NCBI GenBank assembly: GCA_937124525.1
Contig: CAKZLA010000294.1
Span: 1 to 10,667 of the forward strand
Direction of reading: 5' to 3'
DNA from: an uncultured Desulfobacterium sp.
GTDB taxonomy: Bacteria > Desulfobacterota > Desulfobacteria > Desulfobacterales > Desulfobacteraceae
Length of the DNA: 10,667 nt
Below are positions 1 through 7,165 of the stretch, one piece after another. Made by a program: the position numbers and the translations under genes. A model generated the notes under the pieces. That model did no database searches. It saw only the letters and a list, made by a program, of their open reading frames with translations, and was not told the origin of the DNA. The first letter of the stretch is position 1; each line of letters starts with the position of its first letter.

Positions 1-17
1 TGAAAACAGGTGATTGT

Positions 18-773
18 TTGAATGTGAATTCAGCATTCGTTGTTCATACATTAATCAATTCAATTGGAAGTGAGGATACTTATGATCTGATATTATCGGA
101 AAATTTTAAGAAAAAAGACCAATGGTTGTTTTTTTATTTCAGTGATCTTCCTGGAAGTGAAATCGATGAAAAAACCACAACATTATTATTTTCTTTATTT
201 GAGACTGCAGATCATGAAAATTTTATTTATTCATTGGACTATCTTTTAAAGTATGAGGAGGCTCAAAAAGGATTTATCATAGATGTTTTTCAAATTATGC
301 TGAATCGAATCAATCAGGACGATCTTTTTGCACATAATTTGTCAGGTCCCTTTAGTCATTTAATAGAGTTTTGTAAACAATTGTTCAAGATATTTCGCGG
401 TAAAATAGAGCTTCTTGAAGATATTTATCTTGCGCTATGTAAATTGGAAAAGCATTTAGATTTTGATGCCTCTATCTTCTCAAAATTTATCGATAATAAT
501 CCAGATTTTATAGATAAATATATTGAAAGCCGATTTTCGACACAAAAGTGGCTTTCAAAATATGACGATAATCGTGACTACTCTGTTTTATGGAAACGTA
601 CTGACTATTTAAATGTCATTAAAAAAATAGTGGATTTTGTTTTTCAAAAAGATATAAGGAAATACTCATTCAGCTACATTGAGGTTTTTTTTGATAAAGG
701 AGTACATCCTCAAGATGATGAAAAAATAGTAGAACTGAGTGCAGACTCAAAAAATGATGGAAAAAATCGTTAA
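18..773 (+). CDS. Hypothetical AT-rich protein, possibly the C-terminal part of a longer one
   Basis: I do not recognise this protein. As called it starts at a TTG at 18, preceded by an AGGTGA-like ribosome-binding sequence at 8-13, and gives 251 residues. The frame stays open to the left edge of the window, so this could instead be the tail of a larger protein. The sequence is rich in Phe, Ile, Lys, Asp and Glu, apparently all-helical, with no signal peptide, membrane segment or catalytic motif that I can identify. The low-complexity hydrophilic tail (after about residue 230) looks like a natural or replaced C-terminus. Base composition is much more AT-rich than everything to its right, which suggests separate acquisition. 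The stop codon (771-773) lies only a few bases from the candidate left end of the mobile element, so the end of the gene may have been altered by that insertion. The helical, AT-rich character resembles C-terminal regions of large accessory or defence NTPases, but that is only an impression. Confidence 0.6.
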   Translation: MNVNSAFVVHTLINSIGSEDTYDLILSENFKKKDQWLFFYFSDLPGSEIDEKTTTLLFSLFETADHENFIYSLDYLLKYEEAQKGFIIDVFQIMLNRINQDDLFAHNLSGPFSHLIEFCKQLFKIFRGKIELLEDIYLALCKLEKHLDFDASIFSKFIDNNPDFIDKYIESRFSTQKWLSKYDDNRDYSVLWKRTDYLNVIKKIVDFVFQKDIRKYSFSYIEVFFDKGVHPQDDEKIVELSADSKNDGKNR

Positions 774-775
774 AA

Positions 776-850
776 TGGTCCAGAAAAGTGAGGGAAAAAG
801 TAAGGAGCCCCCTCACGTTCCTTGGCCGGTGCGTTGATGGTGGGGCTCCT
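776..850. repeat. Candidate left end of the mobile element: nested inverted repeats
   Basis: Two 18-nt sequences face each other: GGTCCAGAAAAGTGAGGG at 777-794 and CCCTCACGTTCCTTGGCC at 810-827, which is the reverse complement of the first at 14 of 18 positions. A second, perfect 9-bp pair overlaps it: AGGAGCCCC at 803-811 and GGGGCTCCT at 842-850. The first motif, read on the other strand, resembles two sequences at the far side of the element (4950-4968 and 4993-5007). Mu/Tn7/Tn5053-type transposons carry several related transposase-binding sites at each end, so this is the best candidate for the left end. No convincing target-site duplication was found. Confidence 0.4.
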
Positions 851-863
851 GCCACATTAACCA

Positions 864-1435
864 ATGGCGGGAATCATGATATCATTAGACGTACTTACTC
901 AACAATCGTTATTTTCACTTCTTCATGAAATTGACTTGGATCTGGCGAGGCAAACCAAAGAACGTGGCTGCCCTACTGTGAAGGGCCGTTGCACTATGCC
1001 AACTACTGGCGTAAACCACGTGGCGGCCCTGCAGATCTTGAAAAATTCTTTGACCTTCGTTACAGCCTTTGCTGCGGGAGAGAGGGATGCCGCCGGCGTA
1101 CCAAGCCTCCATCAGTCAGGTTCTGGGGTCGCCGGGTGTATTGGGCTCCTGTGGTTTTGCTGCTCACCGCTCTCCGTCAGGGAAAAAATCCGGATGTGAC
1201 CCTTGAACGCCTGAAGGGAATTTGCAAGGTCTGGAGATCCACAGTCAATCGCTGGAGGGATTATTTTTTAGACATTTTCCCAGACAGCTCCACCTGGCGC
1301 CGGCTTTCGGGGCATTTTCTGGAAACGAAAAGGGATCGCCTGATTCACGATCTGCTCTCCAGCTACTATCAGAAGATACAACCATCGGAATCAGCACTGG
1401 CCCAATGCCTTAAAGTTCTTGCCATGGGACCTTGA
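864..1435 (+). pseudogene. Frameshifted zinc-finger/HTH protein of the mobile element
   Basis: The reading frame opens at 864 (second ATG at 876) and encodes a helical start ending in ARQTKERGCP. It then has to move to another frame near 972-976, giving YCEGPLHYANYWRKPRGGP and on to the stop at 1433-1435. Joined this way the product is about 190 residues and carries a CPYC pair (around residues 36-39), then a CCGREGCRRR cysteine/arginine cluster, then a probable helix-turn-helix (ICKVWRSTVNRWRDYF). The Cys-Pro-x-Cys, PRKPRGGP-like and CRRR pattern is one I recall from an uncharacterised zinc-binding family found in proteobacterial mobile regions; that is recollection, not a search. The downstream frame is closed by a TGA at 926, so one uninterrupted frame is not possible. 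A one-base deletion in the CCCTAC stretch is the simplest explanation. A -1 slip of tRNA-Pro from CCT to CCC is conceivable, but there is no canonical slippery heptamer. Probable role: DNA-binding accessory protein of the transposon, now inactive. Confidence 0.6.
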
Positions 1436-1535
1436 AAGCCACGGTAATTAAGGGTTTCCATTTTTGAGAGCCGGCCACGCAGAAGTTGGGCCGATTTCAG
1501 GAGCGGATCAATCTGTTACAAGGTGTCAGCTCACG

Positions 1536-1582
1536 ATTTTGCCCCCGTTTGCCTCCATGGAGGAGGCCGGAGGAAGCAAAAT
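1536..1582 (+). promoter_or_regulatory. Compound hairpin just upstream of the transposase
   Basis: A perfect 12-bp palindrome, CCTCCATGGAGG (1552-1563), lies inside wider arms ATTTTGC (1536-1542) and GCAAAAT (1576-1582). The structure ends three bases before the transposase ribosome-binding site (about 1585-1592). It could act as an operator or as an mRNA hairpin limiting transposase translation. The symmetry is visible; the function is inferred. Confidence 0.35.
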
Positions 1583-1598
1583 TGAAAGGAGAGACACC

Positions 1599-3047
1599 AT
1601 GAGCAACACTCAAGCGCCTATTTGGCGACGCTGGGGAGAATTTCGTTTCTCAGTGATAGGTGAACTGTTTTCCAGCCCGCCTGCCAAGGGGCAGTTGCAG
1701 AAAGAAATTGAACGGCTTTCACGAAAAATTTATAAGCACCCCATTGACGAAGACCGCAAATTCACATTGGGTGCATCGACCATTGAACGGTGGTATTATA
1801 AAGCCAAAACCGCTGATGATCCGGTAGCTGTTTTGGGGCGAAAACCTCGTTGTGACGCCGGGATACGCTGGTCCATGCCCGAAGCTGTGCTGGACGCTTT
1901 GAAAACTCAGTACCAAACGTATCCCCGGTGGACTGTTCAATTGCACTACGACAACCTGAAAGCTGTGGTGCAAAAAAAGCCTGAATTAGGAAAATTTCCC
2001 AGCTACAAGACTGTATTACGGTGCATGCGGGATAATGGCTGGTGGAAGTCCAGTGAACCGGCCCAGCCGACTCCAGGGCAAGTACAGGCCGCCAGGCACC
2101 TTGAAAACAGGGAAGTGAGGGGGTATGAAATATCTTTCCTCCACGGCCTCTGGCATCTTGATTTCCACCATGCAAAAGTTCGCATTCCGGATGCCTCCGG
2201 TAACTGGCATCAGCCAATGGTACTGGCAATCCTTGATGACCATTCCCGTATTTGCTGTCACCTGCAATTTTATCTGGCCGAAACTGCACAGTGTCTGATC
2301 CATGGACTGGTCCAGGCGTTTATGAAGCGGGGGATGCCCAGGTCATTGATGACCGATAACGGAGCGGCAATGCTGGCAGAAGAGACCACACAAGGGCTTG
2401 CCCGTCTGGGCATTGATCACAAAACCACTTTGCCTTACTCCCCGTATCAAAACGGTAAGCAGGAAGTTTTCTGGGGCCAGCTTGAAGGACGTCTTCTGGA
2501 GCTGGTACGCAAACACAAGGATCTAAAACTGTCCTTTTTAAATCAGGCGGCCCAGGCCTGGGTCGAACAGGATTACCATCGCAAATTCAACCGGGAGATA
2601 AAATCCACCCCTTTGGATCGCCTTCTTAACGGTAAAAGCGTTGCCAGGAAAATCCCGGAAAGTGAGGTACTCAACCTTGCCTTCACACGCAGGGTGACCC
2701 GTAAGCCAAGGCGCAGTGACGCCACTGTCGCTGTCGGTGGTATTCGCTATGAGATGCCGCACCGGTTCAGCCACATGGAATCGGCTGTCTTACGGTTTCC
2801 CAACTGGGATAGAAGTCAGTTGACTTTGGTGGATCCCCAGACCGATGCCCCCCTGGCACAGCTGTTGCCCCAGGACAAAACGGCCAATGCTTCAGGAAAA
2901 CGACGGGTGATTGCCCCTGAAGCCTCCCAGACAGATCCTGTTGAACCACTTGAATACCCGGCGCTGCTAAAACAATGGATGGCCGATCACGCAGCCACCG
3001 GACTGCCGCCTGCCTATTTACCCATGGAGGAAAACACCATTGAATAA
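1599..3047 (+). CDS. DD35E transposase, Mu/Tn5053 (TniA-like) group
   Basis: This is the transposase that would cut and join the element's ends. The ATG at 1599 is preferred because it has a clear ribosome-binding site (AAAGGAGAG, about 1584-1592) at normal spacing; the frame extends back to 1464 but that part looks untranslated. The product has 482 residues. Residues about 1-150 are an N-terminal helical DNA-binding region. A retroviral-integrase-fold core follows, with D188 (in WHLDFH), D253 (in MTDNG) and E289 (in NGKQEVFW). D253 and E289 are separated by 35 residues, the classical DD35E spacing. The region after about residue 355 resembles the Mu-transposase C-terminal beta-barrel (GGIRYEMP). 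All catalytic residues are present and no frameshift is seen, so it may be active. It is followed, with an 8-nt overlap, by its probable AAA+ partner, the arrangement of tniA-tniB and of Mu A and B. The precise insertion-sequence family cannot be fixed by eye. Confidence 0.9.
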   Translation: MSNTQAPIWRRWGEFRFSVIGELFSSPPAKGQLQKEIERLSRKIYKHPIDEDRKFTLGASTIERWYYKAKTADDPVAVLGRKPRCDAGIRWSMPEAVLDALKTQYQTYPRWTVQLHYDNLKAVVQKKPELGKFPSYKTVLRCMRDNGWWKSSEPAQPTPGQVQAARHLENREVRGYEISFLHGLWHLDFHHAKVRIPDASGNWHQPMVLAILDDHSRICCHLQFYLAETAQCLIHGLVQAFMKRGMPRSLMTDNGAAMLAEETTQGLARLGIDHKTTLPYSPYQNGKQEVFWGQLEGRLLELVRKHKDLKLSFLNQAAQAWVEQDYHRKFNREIKSTPLDRLLNGKSVARKIPESEVLNLAFTRRVTRKPRRSDATVAVGGIRYEMPHRFSHMESAVLRFPNWDRSQLTLVDPQTDAPLAQLLPQDKTANASGKRRVIAPEASQTDPVEPLEYPALLKQWMADHAATGLPPAYLPMEENTIE

Positions 3048-3870
3048 TATTGATATCAAAAGTCTGTATGGTCTGAAGTATAATCCTTTTTTACCCAACA
3101 TCCCTGAAGAGGCGCTTTACACGCTTCCTGGCTCACAGACGTTCGAACTTCGTATCCGTTCCATGGCCCAGCAGGGCGGTTTTGCCTTGATTACCGGAGA
3201 GCCCGGATTGGGCAAAAGTAAGACCCTGCATAAAATGGCCTGCTGCCTGGAAAAAATCCCTGATCTTGCCGTCGGGGTTATGCAGCGTCCTCAAAGCAAA
3301 CTGGGAGACTTTTACAGGGAGCTTGGAGAGTTGTTTAATGTGGCGCTTTCTCCTGCCAACAGGTACGGAGGGTTCAAAACTCTTCGAGAACGCTGGATAC
3401 ATCATTGCCAGAGCACTTTGTTCAAACCGGTTCTGCTCATTGATGAGGCTCAGCATGTTTCAGATGAATGCCTGACAGAATTAAGAATCCTTCAAAGCCA
3501 CCAGTTCGACTCACAAAACCTTTTGTTCACTGTGCTTTGTGGTGATAACAGGCTTCCTGAGAGATTTCGGTCTCCGGAACTGTTGCCATTGGGAAGCCGA
3601 ATCGGCCCCAGATTGATTCTTGAACCGCTCACTCCGGATCAGCTACAGGATTATCTTCATTTTGCATTGGATCAGGCAGGAAACAGCCAGTTGATGACCG
3701 AGGGATTGATACGGACCCTGGCTGGGCACGCCGCCAACAATCTGCGGATTCTCAACCAGATGGCGGCAGAGCTTTTAAATACTGCCGCAGTGAAAGAGCT
3801 GCCCAGAATAGATGAATCTTTATTCTTCGAGTTGTTCTCACCCAACCGCCCCAGACCTAAACGGGAGTAA
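3040..3870 (+). CDS. AAA+ ATPase, ExeA/TniB/MuB-like transposition helper
   Basis: This is a 276-residue ATPase likely to load on target DNA and activate the transposase, the known role of MuB, TnsC and TniB. It has a Walker A GEPGLGKS (residues 53-60), a Walker B VLLIDEAQ (131-138), and an LCGDNRLPERF segment (about 166-176) with a sensor-1-like position. A C-terminal helical lid follows, with NNLRILNQMAAE. The opening GLKYNPF is typical of the ExeA/TniB family. The start is a TTG at 3040, nine bases after GGAGG (3026-3030) and overlapping the end of the transposase gene by 8 nt, so the two are translationally coupled. Position directly after a DDE transposase favours a transposon helper over a secretion-linked ExeA. 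No membrane segment or peptidoglycan-binding domain is present, which agrees. Confidence 0.88.
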   Translation: MNNIDIKSLYGLKYNPFLPNIPEEALYTLPGSQTFELRIRSMAQQGGFALITGEPGLGKSKTLHKMACCLEKIPDLAVGVMQRPQSKLGDFYRELGELFNVALSPANRYGGFKTLRERWIHHCQSTLFKPVLLIDEAQHVSDECLTELRILQSHQFDSQNLLFTVLCGDNRLPERFRSPELLPLGSRIGPRLILEPLTPDQLQDYLHFALDQAGNSQLMTEGLIRTLAGHAANNLRILNQMAAELLNTAAVKELPRIDESLFFELFSPNRPRPKRE

Positions 3871-3909
3871 TTTTTTCAGACAACCACCCCAAAATCATAG
3901 GACGATAAT

Positions 3910-4092
3910 ATGAGTATTTATGATGATCCTGATATTACATTAGACCAAATTTCCATAGAATTAGGATACCTGCTGCGTGATATAGCCGTTACAGGGCTTA
4001 GAAGTTTGAATCGGGAATATCGAGAGTTCAGAAAATTCCAAATGGAACAAGACAGAAAAGAAAGTCCCATAGACCAAGACGAATGGATATAA
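3910..4092 (+). CDS. Small acidic protein of the mobile element, 60 residues
   Basis: This small ORF starts at an ATG at 3910, 37 nt after the ATPase stop codon, with a weak upstream AGGA. It encodes 60 residues. The first half is predicted to be helical with spaced hydrophobic residues (ITLDQISIELGYLLRDI), and the second half is strongly charged (REYREFRKFQMEQDRKE). There is no cysteine, signal peptide or membrane segment. I do not recognise it. It lies in the same direction between the ATPase and the primase-like gene, so it is probably part of the same transcript and might be an adaptor or small DNA-binding protein. Overlapping frames offer nothing better. Confidence is moderate because of its length. 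Confidence 0.55.
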   Translation: MSIYDDPDITLDQISIELGYLLRDIAVTGLRSLNREYREFRKFQMEQDRKESPIDQDEWI

Positions 4093-4099
4093 CCAATAT

Positions 4100-4121
4100 G
4101 CCCGGGCCCCATAGCCCGGGC
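4100..4121 (+). repeat. GCCCGGGC hairpin before the primase-like gene
   Basis: Two copies of the self-complementary octamer GCCCGGGC (4100-4107 and 4114-4121) are separated by six bases. They can pair as an 8-bp GC-only stem ending nine bases before the ATG at 4130. There is no run of T after it, so it is not a standard intrinsic terminator. It could attenuate or regulate the downstream gene. Confidence 0.5.
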
Positions 4122-4129
4122 TCATACCC

Positions 4130-4918
4130 ATGGAAAGGATTTTATGGAAAATCTGTAATTATTTTAGCCATCGCTTGAGCCTGGCTGTTCTTGATGAATC
4201 GACAGGCAGATGGCCGGTCACTCCTTCCCCTAAAAATATCCCCTATCTCAAAGCCGAAAATGCAGGCGGCAGACACATCCTGCTTAAACCCGATTCTGAT
4301 ATCCAACCTTATTACATTCTTGTAGACGATTTAAACAGCAACCTGCTCACCCGACACCATCAATTAAAGCCGGGGGTTTTTAGACCCGGCAGAATGGTCA
4401 CAGAAACTTCACCAGGCAATTATCAGGTGTGGATTCATAGCTCCCGCCCCCTTAACCTTGGTGAAAAACGGTATTGGTTGAAGAAACTGCACAACGACCC
4501 TGGCGCAGATCCTAAAAACAGATGGGGCAGATGCCCCGGGTTTAGGAACAGAAAGGAAAAACACAAAACGCCTTCAGGACAGTATCCCTTGGCAAAACTC
4601 ATATGGGTTGATTGGAAGTGCCAGGCGAATGTCCCTGAAATTAAACTACCCTCCTGTTCGCAACGGGCTTTTTCCCATCAACCCCAGGGGGGAGTGTGTC
4701 ATAAAAATGATATTACCCGGTCCCTTTATAATAAAGGTAACGAATCTGCTACTGATTTGGCGTATGCTTTAGCTCTCTATCGAAGAGGATTTCCCAGGGA
4801 AGAAATCTACAATCGTATTATTATGGAAAGACAGGATTGGAGCAATCATGCAGGTGGGCGAAGAAAAGTTCAGTATCTAACGAGGACCTTACTGAAAGCA
4901 GAAAAAATTGTCGGTTAA
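4130..4918 (+). CDS. RepB-type DNA primase-domain protein within the mobile element
   Basis: The 262-residue product matches the pattern of the RepB-family primase domain, best known from the IncQ plasmid primase. A core strand carries YYILVDDLNS (about residues 81-90), followed by TETSPGNYQVWI (about 112-123), then a GRCPGFRNRKEKH segment. The family signature is an aspartate-rich DDL strand, a TSPGNxQxW strand and a GR-x-x-GF-x-NRK motif; all three are present. A helical tail (DLAYALALYRRGFPREEIYNRI) resembles the usual C-terminal domain. By family knowledge such proteins make primers for DNA replication; activity here is inferred. No good ribosome-binding site precedes the ATG at 4130, and a GC hairpin lies just upstream. 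A better-placed AAAGGA precedes the ATG at 4144, but that frame stops after four codons. It is the last gene of the element, about 30-90 bp from the candidate right end. Confidence 0.75.
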   Translation: MERILWKICNYFSHRLSLAVLDESTGRWPVTPSPKNIPYLKAENAGGRHILLKPDSDIQPYYILVDDLNSNLLTRHHQLKPGVFRPGRMVTETSPGNYQVWIHSSRPLNLGEKRYWLKKLHNDPGADPKNRWGRCPGFRNRKEKHKTPSGQYPLAKLIWVDWKCQANVPEIKLPSCSQRAFSHQPQGGVCHKNDITRSLYNKGNESATDLAYALALYRRGFPREEIYNRIIMERQDWSNHAGGRRKVQYLTRTLLKAEKIVG

Positions 4919-4949
4919 AATCAGATGCATTAAATTCTTGAGCATGCGT

Positions 4950-5007
4950 CCCTCATCTTTGTTGACTATCAATCCATCAAATTGCGAGTCCGCGCTCACT
5001 TTGACCA
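4950..5007. repeat. Candidate right end: two copies of an end-like motif
   Basis: CCCTCATCTTTGTTGACTA (4950-4968) matches the reverse complement of the left-end sequence (CCCTCACTTTTCTGGACCA, from 776-794) at 14 of 19 positions. CGCTCACTTTGACCA (4993-5007) is a second, shorter relative that keeps the CTCACTTT and GACCA blocks exactly but lacks four bases between them. Both point the same way, as expected for tandem transposase-binding sites at the right end. The exact terminal base cannot be fixed. Confidence 0.4.
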
Positions 5008-5023
5008 CCCTTTTTGGCATTCT

Positions 5024-7126
5024 TCACAGCAAGGGACTGTAATAAGGTCTGATGCCCTGGGTTTTTTTGTTGACGTAATCCAGGTATTTGGCCGGTCCCA
5101 TGACGGCCCCGCAGGATTCGCAATGAACCAGCTTCTGACGGTTGATCACGGTGCCGCACAGCATTAAAAGGCGCTCGCCATTTCGATCTTCCATGGTGAT
5201 GGCGTCATTGGGACAATTGGCCACACAGGCCCCGCAGGCAATGCAGTTTTCTGCGGTTTTACGAAAATCTGTTTCACCAGGATTATCAAAGTCCATGTAC
5301 CCAAACCTGAGGGCATCAATGCCCATTTTATCCCGGCACACCTCCACGCATTTGCCGCAGCGTCTACAGATATCGCAGCGCAGACAGCGTCTGGCCTCTT
5401 CTCTGACCATGTTTTCGGTGTAACCCAGCTCTGCCTGTTGAAACATGGTTCGTCTTCGATCAATATTTAGCATGGGCATTTCCGGCCGTTTTAATACCAT
5501 CTTGGTACTGGCGGGCATCTCCAGGGGCCTTTCCCTTCGATAGCGTACGGGTACCTTGGGGACTCTGGGTTGGGGCATGCCGTTGAAATAACGGTCAATG
5601 GCCTCTGCTGCCCGTTTTCCGCCGCCAATGGCTTCAATGACCGTGGCAGGACCGGTGACGGCGTCTCCTGCTGCAAAGACCCCGTGCTGGGAGGTTTCCA
5701 TGGAGGCCCGGGTCACCTCAATGGTTCCCCTGCGGGTCCATTGAACCTCCTTAAATTCATCCATGCCGTCGGTGTCCACAAATTGGCCAATGGCACTGAT
5801 TACGGCATCTGCTTCCATGACATAATCGCTGCCCTCAACGGGCACAGGATAGAGGCGGTCACTGTCTTCTTTTTTAACAAGTTCCCCCCTCAGACAGTTG
5901 AGTCCCGTGACTTTTTCTCCATTTCCCACAATGGCGGTGGGGATGGTGAGAAAGGCAAATTTGACCCCTTCTTCCTCGGCGTGTTCCACCTCTTCCACAT
6001 CGGCGGGCATTTCGGACCGGGTTCTTCGATAGGCAATGGTCACCTCTTTGGCCCCCAGTCTCAGGCTGGTCCGGGCCGCATCAATGGCAACATTACCACC
6101 GCCAATGACCACCACCCGGTCTCCGGGAACGGTGCGTTGGCCCAGGGCCACATTTTTAAGGAACATTACAGAGTCAACCACCCCTTTGTCCTTATATTCT
6201 TCTTCTCCATTCAGGCCCAGCTGATAAGACTTGTGGGCGCCAATGGCCAGAAAAAATGCGCCAAACCCTTCTTTTTCCAGGGATTCCAGGGTGGTGTCTT
6301 TGCCAAAAACGGTGTTGTAGCAGATTTCCACACCCAGGGCCGAGATCATGGCCACTTCCCGGTCAATGATCTCCCGGGGAAGACGGTACCTTGGGATACC
6401 CACCATGAGCATGCCACCAGGTACGGGAAGGGATTCCAGTATCCGGACCCCATAACCCATGAGGGCCAGGTAATAGGCAGCAGAAAGCCCGGCAGGACCC
6501 GCCCCCACCACACACACTTTTTTGCCGTTCAGGGGCTTTTGGGGGGGATTGGTGTACGAGCCGTGGGACATGGCCCGTTCTGCGGCAAAGGCCTTTAAAA
6601 ATTTGATGGATACCGGGGTGTCGATTCTGGCCCGGACGCACATCATTTCACAGGGTCGGGTACACACCAGACCACACACCCAGGGAAGGGGGTTGTCGTG
6701 GCGAATCACCTCAATGGCTTCTGCATCCCTGCCTTCGGCAATGAGGGAGAGATAGGTGGGGACATCAATGCCAGCCGGGCATGCCATCTGGCAGGGGGAG
6801 GGGGCCAGCCGGATACAGTCCATGGATGCGCAGTTACCTGTTTCAATGTGGCTTTCAAACACCGGTCCGTGCTTTTCCAGGATTTTTTTTAGATAGGTAC
6901 CGGTTTTAAGCCCCTGGGGATTACCGGGGTTTTTGAAAAATTCCGCCACCCTGGTATTGACGCCATTCAGATGGTCTTTACCGGCATGGCCGTTGGAGAT
7001 CTCTTCCAGCAATTTTAAAATTTCTTCTGAAATTCGTATGGTTCTGGGCTCTGTCAGTGCACCGGAATCCAGTTGCCGGGATAAGTGAAGGATGGTGCCA
7101 TGAACCGGACAGACATTTTCAGCCAT
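5024..7126 (-). CDS. GltD-like FAD/NAD(P) oxidoreductase with C-terminal Fe-S domains
   Basis: This flavoprotein probably moves electrons between NAD(P)H and Fe-S partners. The start at 7126 is chosen for its AAGGAGT ribosome-binding site (7131-7137); an upstream in-frame ATG at 7177 lacks one. The product has 700 residues. A GltD-type N-terminal cluster domain holds C99, C104, C112, C116, C151, C155, C159 and C163. Then come a FAD-binding VVGAGPAG (about 207-213), an NAD(P)-binding IGGGNVA (about 341-347), and the second FAD motif GVFAAGDAV (482-490). A C-terminal ferredoxin region has cysteines at 581, 584, 587, 590, 593 and 597, and a clean CIACGACVANCP at 628-639. A last CESCG pair (669-672) with C657 may bind a metal. 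GltD alone is about 450-500 residues, so roughly 200 extra residues carry Fe-S centres. Such proteins are electron-transfer subunits of anaerobic enzymes, not true glutamate synthases. It follows the ferredoxin gene at 7252-7767 in one operon. Confidence 0.9.
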   Translation of the reverse strand: MAENVCPVHGTILHLSRQLDSGALTEPRTIRISEEILKLLEEISNGHAGKDHLNGVNTRVAEFFKNPGNPQGLKTGTYLKKILEKHGPVFESHIETGNCASMDCIRLAPSPCQMACPAGIDVPTYLSLIAEGRDAEAIEVIRHDNPLPWVCGLVCTRPCEMMCVRARIDTPVSIKFLKAFAAERAMSHGSYTNPPQKPLNGKKVCVVGAGPAGLSAAYYLALMGYGVRILESLPVPGGMLMVGIPRYRLPREIIDREVAMISALGVEICYNTVFGKDTTLESLEKEGFGAFFLAIGAHKSYQLGLNGEEEYKDKGVVDSVMFLKNVALGQRTVPGDRVVVIGGGNVAIDAARTSLRLGAKEVTIAYRRTRSEMPADVEEVEHAEEEGVKFAFLTIPTAIVGNGEKVTGLNCLRGELVKKEDSDRLYPVPVEGSDYVMEADAVISAIGQFVDTDGMDEFKEVQWTRRGTIEVTRASMETSQHGVFAAGDAVTGPATVIEAIGGGKRAAEAIDRYFNGMPQPRVPKVPVRYRRERPLEMPASTKMVLKRPEMPMLNIDRRRTMFQQAELGYTENMVREEARRCLRCDICRRCGKCVEVCRDKMGIDALRFGYMDFDNPGETDFRKTAENCIACGACVANCPNDAITMEDRNGERLLMLCGTVINRQKLVHCESCGAVMGPAKYLDYVNKKTQGIRPYYSPLL

Positions 7127-7165
7127 GTGAACTCCTTTTTCCATTGAAGATTGCCAGTGGGATAT

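Noticed and set aside
754..837. Small ATG frame overlapping the end of the AT-rich gene and the left repeat
   Set aside because: Only 27 codons, no ribosome-binding site, and it is explained by the repeat structure.
777..850. attC-like site or riboswitch
   Set aside because: The nested palindromes lack the R/L box layout of an integron attC and match no riboswitch core I know. Transposon-end repeats explain them better.
1762..2289. 175-codon minus-strand ORF
   Set aside because: It is antisense to the transposase, whose catalytic motifs are intact in the plus frame.
5003..5012. Target-site duplication around the element
   Set aside because: The bases outside the candidate left end (TAAAA) and right end (CCCTT) do not match, so no duplication is claimed.
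5570..6598. 342-codon plus-strand ORF
   Set aside because: It lies fully antisense to the well-supported flavoprotein gene and has Gly/His/Phe-rich, domain-free content typical of a shadow frame.
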